Notes under the pieces: generated by a model
Seen by the model: only the letters and a program-made list of their open reading frames with translations
Databases searched by the model: none
Told to the model about the DNA's origin: nothing
Part shown: positions 32,451-37,395 of the stretch, one piece after another
Position numbering within the stretch: position 1 is the stretch's first letter
How the letters are laid out: every line of letters starts with the position of its first letter
Program-made: the position numbers and the translations under genes
Origin: an uncultured bacterium
GTDB lineage: Bacteria > Verrucomicrobiota > Lentisphaeria > Oligosphaerales > Oligosphaeraceae
DNA length: 37,395 bases
Reading direction: 5' to 3'
Assembly: GCA_902776645.1 (NCBI GenBank)
Contig: CACYQT010000049.1
Location: forward strand, 1 to 37,395

Positions 32451-32475
32451 AAAACACGGATGGATAATATTTATG

Positions 32476-33120
32476 TCACTTACTTGCGGCAAGTTGGACG
32501 CCGAGGTCGAAGGCCTTTTGGCAGTCTTGCGGGAAGACGGTTTCATGGCGGAGCTTTTTGGCATCCGCGTCGAACGCGCCGAGATGGTAGCGGCTGTAGT
32601 CCTTCACCTGCATCGTGTTCGTGGAGAGCAGGGGGGTGCAGTTTCCGAAGAAGCGTATCATGATGTCCTCATAACGCTTGAACATGGCTGTATAGCCGAT
32701 CTTGTCGAGCATCTCTTCGGGGCAGTTCATGGTATAGATCATCGCGGTCTTCTTGGCAGGACTGAGCGGCTGGCTGAAATTGTCGTAGTTGAGATACTGG
32801 AAGACGAAGCGTTCGATGAAGCAGCGCATTTCACCCGTGACTTCGCTGAAGTAAATGGGACTGCCCATGACGACGGCATCGGCCTCATGAAGGCGCGCCA
32901 AAACAGGCGACAAATCGTCCTTCAGGACGCAACGGCCCAGGCTCTTGCCGTTCTGGAGCTTGCAGGCGAGACAACTGACGCAGCCGCGGAATGTAAGGTC
33001 GTACAGATGGACGATTTCCGTTTCCGCTCCGACGGACGCCGCGCCTTCGAGCGTTTTCTTCAGCAGTGTGTCCGTGTTCCAGTTTTTGCGTGGGCTTCCG
33101 TTGATCGCGATGACTTTCAT
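32476..33120 (-). CDS. Flavodoxin-fold NAD(P)H-dependent FMN reductase, iron-sulfur flavoprotein-like
   Basis: The 214-aa cytoplasmic protein starts MKVIAINGSPRKNWNT, the FMN phosphate-binding loop of this family. A cysteine cluster follows, CVSCLACK...C near 47-64, as in iron-sulfur flavoproteins and their relatives. MGSPIYFSEVTGEMRCFIER is the family's second flavin-contact motif. It probably moves electrons for redox defence or reduction of small molecules in an anaerobe; whether a 4Fe-4S cluster is bound is uncertain. AGGA lies about 8 nt before the ATG at 33120. A perfect palindrome about 85 bp upstream may be its operator. Confidence 0.9.
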   Translation of the reverse strand: MKVIAINGSPRKNWNTDTLLKKTLEGAASVGAETEIVHLYDLTFRGCVSCLACKLQNGKSLGRCVLKDDLSPVLARLHEADAVVMGSPIYFSEVTGEMRCFIERFVFQYLNYDNFSQPLSPAKKTAMIYTMNCPEEMLDKIGYTAMFKRYEDIMIRFFGNCTPLLSTNTMQVKDYSRYHLGAFDADAKKLRHETVFPQDCQKAFDLGVQLAASK

Positions 33121-33459
33121 GATGGTTGTTCCTGATTTTAATGAAAAGGTCTGTAATGATTTTGATTAATGTAATCGACGGGCGGGATTTTGCAAAGCAT
33201 ATCTTCTATCTGATAGAATGACGTCCTGACGAATGATAGAGAGCTTTTATTGATTCCCGCAATATCCATCGACCCATTGTTTCAAAACATTGATGTGAAT
33301 CGTCGGTTCCTGTACTTGAAATAATTTTGTTTTGCATTAGACTATTATACATGTATGTTTCATAAGGAATGAGCGAACAAAGACCCAGCAGATGCGCCGA
33401 TAGAGCAGTATGATCGATTCATCCTCAGCAAGCATCTTCTAAACGCCGAAGGGGGAACT
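33121..33459. other. Divergent intergenic region
   Basis: No gene is seen. It holds the TTCTATC T GATAGAA palindrome at 33204-33218 and, for the plus strand, a -10-like TATTAT at 33343-33348 without a well-placed -35 (TTGAAA lies 21 bp before). Confidence 0.6.
33204..33218. promoter_or_regulatory. Perfect 15-bp palindrome, candidate operator
   Basis: TTCTATC T GATAGAA has 7-bp arms. On the minus strand it lies just upstream of a weak TTGCAA-16-TACATT promoter that would serve the flavoprotein gene. Confidence 0.4.
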
Positions 33460-35367
33460 ATGACAATAGAAGAAGTTTTGGCAATAAATGAAAAGCAGAT
33501 ATTTGACAGGAAGAGCATTTTGATCAGGCCGGCCGATCTGTCAGATGCCCTTTGCGCTTTCGCCAATGCTGACGGCGGGACTGTCGCCATTGGAATATCG
33601 GATAAAAACCGCCGGATTGAAGGTGTTGATAATTATCAGGGGCAGTTGAATGATATTCTTCGGGTTCCGATTGATTTCTGCAATCCTACCGTGCCTGTGA
33701 TCACTGAAATGGTGGATTGCGTCAATTCAAAAGGGAAGCCTGACCATGTGCTGCTGATGCATATTGAAGCAAGTCCGCAATTCCATGCCAATCAGGCGGA
33801 TGAGGCGTTTGTTCGCGTTGGAGACAAGAATAAAAAACTGGATTTCAATGATCGCCTGACACTCATGTATGCCAAAGGTGTACGCTACTATGAAGACGAG
33901 CCTGTGGCGGATGCGACCATTGACGATTTGGATTTGGACTTTGTCAGCGAGTACTGCAAGAGGATTGGCTATACAAAATCTCCTGAAGAGTATGTGCGCG
34001 AAAACAAGAAGTTCGTCACCATGAAAGATGGCAAGGAGCAGGTTTCCGTGGCCGCCATCCTTCTGTTCGGAAAGAATCCACAGCTATTCTTTCCGCGTGC
34101 CTATATCCGTTTTATTCGGTATGACGGCACCGAGGCGTTGGTCGGAAAAGATATGAATGTCATCAAAGACAAGATCTTTGAGGGGCGTATTCTTGAACAA
34201 GTGGAGCAAGCGGTCGAGTTCATCAAAATCCAGATGAAGGAGAAAACCTATCTCGGCCATGACGGCATCTTTGTCACAGAGGAAGAGTATAATGAGTTCA
34301 TTCGCACGGAGATAGTGGTGAACGCGGCCACGCATCGCGATTATGGAATCAAGGGGACGGATATACAGATCAAGATGTTTGACGATCGTCTGGAAGTGGA
34401 CAGCCCGGGCACGTTTGCAGGGATGGTGAAAAAGGAGAATATCCGATATACGCATTTCTCACGGAATCCGAAGATCGCCGCATTTCTGAAAGACTATGGC
34501 TATGTGAAAGAATACGGCGAAGGCGTTGACCGTATGTGCAGGGAACTGGCGGCAATCGGTCTTCCTGCTCCTGTATTCAATAACAGCACCTTCATTCTGA
34601 AGACGATAGTCAAGAGCTCGTCTTATAAAATGCTTTCGTCTGAAAATCAAGAGAATGCTGAAAAGGATGAAAGGTATTCTGATAAAGCAATAAATATTTT
34701 CGAACCGGAGGAAAAGTTGCCGATAAAAGAGCCAAAAGTGGCCGATTCAGGAGCAAAATTGCAGAAATTATCCGAATTGGATGAAAATCGTCCGTTAAAA
34801 GAAACACAGGTTAGTGAATCAGACAAAAAGTTGCCGATTAAAGAGCCGGTGACGTCTGAATCGTCTGAAAAGTTGCCGATTAAAGAGTCGATGGTGTCTG
34901 GTTCGTTTGAAAAGTTGCCGATTAAAGAGCCAGTAGCGTCCAAATCGTCTGAAAAGTTGCCGATTAAAGAGTCGATGGTGTCTGGTTCGTTTGAAAAGTT
35001 GCCGATTAAAGAAGCAGATGCGACTGAATCATCAAAAAAGTTGCCGATAAAAGAGCCAGTAGCGTCCAAATCGTCTGAAAAGTTGCCGATTAAGATTTCC
35101 ATTGAGTCATATACTCGTTCATACCATGATAAAGGTTACAGTCATCCGACTATTCAAAATCTCAAGGCAATTTATAATGATATAGAAGTGAATCAAGTCT
35201 TTGGTTCGGCTTATCTTGTGAAGATATTGGAATGTTCTGAAAGGACCGCAAGAGGTTTGATCGGAAAACTCAAAGAGATGGATGTTATTGTAGCGGTTAT
35301 GGGCAAAGGAAGAGGAAAAGGTCAAGGCAAGGGAATATACCGTTTCAAATATGAAGATGAAGTGTAG
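33460..35367 (+). CDS. AlbA_2/Schlafen-like DNA-binding protein with a 14-residue repeat tract
   Basis: The 635-aa protein begins with an AlbA_2 (Schlafen-type) domain (about 5-125: FDRKSILI, FANADGGTVAIGISD, FVRVGDKNKKL). The RecG-C/HATPase_c_4-like region follows (~275-390: EIVVNAATHRDYG, LEVDSPGTF, GEGVDRM). Residues about 418-545 are a low-complexity tract of 14-residue units built on EKLPIKE. A winged-helix-like end (SAYLVKILECSERTARGLIGKL) and a basic GKGRGKGQGKG tail complete it. Relatives are accessory regulators or defence-associated proteins; the role here is unknown. AAGGGGG precedes ATG 33460. The next gene follows after 15 bp, possibly co-transcribed though functionally unrelated. 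Confidence 0.88.
   Translation: MTIEEVLAINEKQIFDRKSILIRPADLSDALCAFANADGGTVAIGISDKNRRIEGVDNYQGQLNDILRVPIDFCNPTVPVITEMVDCVNSKGKPDHVLLMHIEASPQFHANQADEAFVRVGDKNKKLDFNDRLTLMYAKGVRYYEDEPVADATIDDLDLDFVSEYCKRIGYTKSPEEYVRENKKFVTMKDGKEQVSVAAILLFGKNPQLFFPRAYIRFIRYDGTEALVGKDMNVIKDKIFEGRILEQVEQAVEFIKIQMKEKTYLGHDGIFVTEEEYNEFIRTEIVVNAATHRDYGIKGTDIQIKMFDDRLEVDSPGTFAGMVKKENIRYTHFSRNPKIAAFLKDYGYVKEYGEGVDRMCRELAAIGLPAPVFNNSTFILKTIVKSSSYKMLSSENQENAEKDERYSDKAINIFEPEEKLPIKEPKVADSGAKLQKLSELDENRPLKETQVSESDKKLPIKEPVTSESSEKLPIKESMVSGSFEKLPIKEPVASKSSEKLPIKESMVSGSFEKLPIKEADATESSKKLPIKEPVASKSSEKLPIKISIESYTRSYHDKGYSHPTIQNLKAIYNDIEVNQVFGSAYLVKILECSERTARGLIGKLKEMDVIVAVMGKGRGKGQGKGIYRFKYEDEV
34711..35094 (+). repeat. In-frame 42-bp repeat array inside the AlbA_2 gene
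   Basis: About nine units of 14 codons centred on GAAAAGTTGCCGATTAAAGA, plus a partial last one. Unit EKLPIKESMVSGSF occurs twice with identical DNA and EKLPIKEPVASKSS-type units alternate with it. The first three units are degenerate (one is about 10 residues). High DNA identity indicates recent expansion. The period equals that of the array at 379-501 but the sequences are unrelated. Confidence 0.95.
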
Positions 35368-35382
35368 GAGACGTAGTTGCTA

Positions 35383-37236
35383 ATGTCTAAATCAAATCTT
35401 ATCATTATATTGTTTTTCATCGTGGCCTGTGTTTGTTATGGCGTTTCGTTGGACGATTTTGCCGCCGTTTACAAGGCGAAGGCGATGCATGAAGGGCCAA
35501 ATGTTGTTCGACTGATTTCGCCTAGTGCGGAATGGAATGCGGGGCTGGTATGGAAAAATCCGCAGGGGGCGGATTTTTCCAAGGCGAAATGGCTGGAGGT
35601 CGATGTGGAAAATCTTTCGAAAACGCGGCAAGGACGGCTGACGATGCATGTCTCCGCCGGCGGCGTGAGCGGCGATTCTGGCGACCATGCGACGGCGATC
35701 TTCAAGAAGAATCGTTCCGTCAATACGGGAATCGGCCTCAATCCAGGCGAAAAAGGCACGATGAAACTGCTGCTGACGCATCCGGAAGTCTATGGTGCGC
35801 CGCAGGATGCACGTGGCATCACGGTTATCGACACGGCGCATGTCACGATGATCGAATTCAAAATGCAGTGGCCGTTTGAAGACGAGTTCGATGGATTGGC
35901 GGATTTCCGTCTGTCCAACCTGCGTATGGAAGGCGAACCGGACGCAAAACGACACGTCGATACAGACAAATATGTGCCGTTTGTTGACAAATACGGACAA
36001 TTCGTCCATGACGAATGGCCTGAAAAAGTCCATTCGGATGACGAACTGGCGGCGGATCTGGCCGACGAATTGAAACATCTCAAAGGCGCGCCGAAATCGT
36101 GGGATGGGTATGGCGGTTGGGTGAATGGGCCGCAGTTGAAGGCGACGGGCCATTTCCGCACGGAGAAGGTCGATGGAAAATGGTGGTTTGTGACGCCGGA
36201 AGGGCATCTTTTCTTTTCCGTCGGTATTGACGTAACCCGCGTCATGACCGATATTACGGATGCGAGACGGCATCCCAATTGGTTCCAGTCGGAGATTCCT
36301 GCGGACGGGAAGATGCCGTTCACAATTTGGAATCTTGAAAAGAAATTCGGCAAGAAGGATTTCGCGGCGGACTACTATGATTTTGTCGTCAAACGGTTTG
36401 ATTCATGGGGGCTCAACACGATTGGCAACTGGAGCGCGCCTGAACTGGCGTTGATGAGCCGCAAGCCGTATGTCATGTCCGTTCTCGAACGTGCACGGGG
36501 CGTGAAACGCCATCCGAAAATCAATATCTATGATTTGGAAGACGCTGGCTTTGAGGAAAATATGCGGAAGGCAATCCGCCAGCGTTTTGAAATGGACGCG
36601 GCGTTGCGCCATGCGGCGGCGGATCCGATGTGCATCGGATTTTTCATCGACAACGAACTTCAATTTCAGCGGTGGATTCCGTCCGCCGGCGGAAAGGAGA
36701 AGGCGGAAGCGGGGCTGGATTTGTATTTCCGCGTCTGCAAGGAGGAACTGGCGAAGGCGGCGCCGGACAAGCTGTATCTGGGCAGCCGTTTCGTCGGCTT
36801 CCGGCAGACGGGATTGTTGTGGCGGACGGCGGCGAAATACTGCGACGTCATCACGGTCAACGCATACGCCAATTCCGTCTATAATCTTTCCGAGAAGATG
36901 TTCGAGGCGGGAAAGGAGAAGCCGTTGCTCGTCGGCGAGTTCCATTTCGGCTGTCTGGACCGCGGCATGTTCAAGGCCGGATTGGCGCCTGTCCATGACC
37001 AGACGGAGCGCGGCCGCAGCTTCCTGCGCTTTGCGGAGGGCTGCCTGCGGCATCCGCTGATTGTCGGCTGCCATTGGTTCCAGTATCGCGACCAGCCGTT
37101 GCTTGGGCGCGGCGACGGCGAAGCGTATCAGATCGGCTTCGTCGATGTCTGCGACAGGCCGTATCGCGAACTATGCGACGCGGCCCGCCGCTTCGGCGAA
37201 ACCATGTATGGAATACTCTCAGCCACAGGATATTAG
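35383..37236 (+). CDS. Secreted GH50/agarase-like clan-A glycoside hydrolase
   Basis: The 617-aa protein has a signal peptide (LIIILFFIVACVCYGVS). An N-terminal beta-sandwich, carbohydrate-binding-like module (about 20-190) follows, then a TIM barrel from about 245. Barrel motifs are KWWFVTPEGHLFFSVGID, SWGLNTIGNWS, FFIDNELQF with the likely acid/base Glu425, and LLVGEFHFG with the likely nucleophile Glu519. The lead-in and spacing resemble GH50 beta-agarases and related galactan-acting enzymes; true agar cleavage is not implied. It would act in the periplasm or outside. AGGAG lies 12 nt before ATG 35383; TTG at 35377 is at a better distance and adds only two residues. A repeat element follows. 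Confidence 0.85.
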   Translation: MSKSNLIIILFFIVACVCYGVSLDDFAAVYKAKAMHEGPNVVRLISPSAEWNAGLVWKNPQGADFSKAKWLEVDVENLSKTRQGRLTMHVSAGGVSGDSGDHATAIFKKNRSVNTGIGLNPGEKGTMKLLLTHPEVYGAPQDARGITVIDTAHVTMIEFKMQWPFEDEFDGLADFRLSNLRMEGEPDAKRHVDTDKYVPFVDKYGQFVHDEWPEKVHSDDELAADLADELKHLKGAPKSWDGYGGWVNGPQLKATGHFRTEKVDGKWWFVTPEGHLFFSVGIDVTRVMTDITDARRHPNWFQSEIPADGKMPFTIWNLEKKFGKKDFAADYYDFVVKRFDSWGLNTIGNWSAPELALMSRKPYVMSVLERARGVKRHPKINIYDLEDAGFEENMRKAIRQRFEMDAALRHAAADPMCIGFFIDNELQFQRWIPSAGGKEKAEAGLDLYFRVCKEELAKAAPDKLYLGSRFVGFRQTGLLWRTAAKYCDVITVNAYANSVYNLSEKMFEAGKEKPLLVGEFHFGCLDRGMFKAGLAPVHDQTERGRSFLRFAEGCLRHPLIVGCHWFQYRDQPLLGRGDGEAYQIGFVDVCDRPYRELCDAARRFGETMYGILSATGY

Positions 37237-37395
37237 AACCACGAATGGACACAAATGAACCTGGAGCGGTCAAGCCGCAACCAAATCATTGATTGGAACC
37301 ACGAAAGGCACGAAAGAGCACGAAATTTCAAACCACAGAATACACTGAATACACTGAAAAGCCTCGCCGCCGGGCTGACAATCTTCTATAGATTA
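37233..37395 (+). repeat. Intergenic repeat element, copy E (cut by window end)
   Basis: GAACCACGAATGGACACAAA, then GCCGCAACCAAATCATTGAT, GAACCACGAAAGGCACGAAA and ACACTGAATACACTGAA words. The left arm GCCGCCGGGC and CTATAGATT follow as in copy C. The right arm lies outside the window. Confidence 0.85.

Larger units (their letters stand above)
32006..32475. other. Repeat-filled convergent gap
   Basis: No gene is seen between the acyltransferase and flavoprotein genes. The gap is filled by repeat copy C (32025-32220), a dispersed 55-bp repeat (32276-32330) and repeat copy D (32345-32450). Confidence 0.75.

Noticed and set aside
32413..33135. 240-aa open frame antisense to the flavoprotein
   Set aside because: The flavoprotein has a clear FMN loop and ribosome site; the antisense frame has neither.
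34711..35094. Common origin of the two 42-bp repeat arrays (379-501 and here)
   Set aside because: The period is equal but the sequences are unrelated; one is intergenic and palindromic, the other is coding and not palindromic.
35392..36273. 293-aa open frame antisense to the GH50-like gene
   Set aside because: It is a shadow of a secreted hydrolase with visible catalytic motifs.

Overview
The window reads as chromosome of a Gram-negative, probably gut-dwelling anaerobe. The best guess is the Lentisphaerota/Kiritimatiellota side of Verrucomicrobiota. The reasons are indirect: about half G+C, Shine-Dalgarno starts, a GntR/LacI-type sugar regulator beside a radical SAM protein, several unusual clan-A glycoside hydrolases, no TonB/SusC partner, and abundant modular intergenic repeats built from ACCACGAA and ACACAGATT words. 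There is no rRNA, tRNA, transposase, integrase or CRISPR, so the phylum call is inference.

Layout. 1-3726: two related small-protein fragments, three tandem copies of a palindromic 42-bp repeat, and a minus-strand pair encoding an 887-aa protein with a kinase-like core and a 162-aa acidic partner. 4092-10542: a plus-strand cluster of radical SAM/SPASM protein, GntR-type regulator, secreted clan-A hydrolase, zinc-less MDR dehydrogenase and sugar isomerase-like TIM barrel. 10789-16773: a second carbohydrate block with a secreted metallophosphoesterase and GH3 enzyme (minus operon), an (alpha/alpha)6-type protein (plus) and a GH43 exo-galactanase-like enzyme (minus). 17064-25613: a double GNAT, an amino-acid-permease/hybrid-histidine-kinase fusion, two lineage-specific membrane-anchored proteins, a MATE exporter and a methyltransferase. 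25642-30255: sbcC and sbcD (minus). 30489-33120: two small four-helix membrane proteins, an N-acyltransferase-like GNAT and a flavoprotein. 33460-37236: an AlbA_2 (Schlafen-like) protein with a 14-residue repeat tract, then a secreted GH50/agarase-like hydrolase.

How it fits together. The two carbohydrate blocks look like decentralised glycan utilisation: secreted clan-A enzymes, then intracellular GH3/GH43 trimming, then oxidation or isomerisation of the sugar by the dehydrogenase/TIM-barrel pair, with the GntR-type protein as likely local sensor. The permease-kinase fusion probably reports amino-acid availability to a response regulator encoded elsewhere.

The most notable structures are: (i) an intergenic element present in at least five copies whose two GC-rich arms covary to keep base pairing; (ii) the permease-hybrid kinase fusion; (iii) the kinase-like, effector-like protein with its small acidic neighbour; (iv) a gene whose start codon lies inside a dispersed repeat; (v) 33-bp-spaced direct repeats overlapping a near-leaderless MATE promoter. 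All functional names come from reading motifs by eye; no database search was run.
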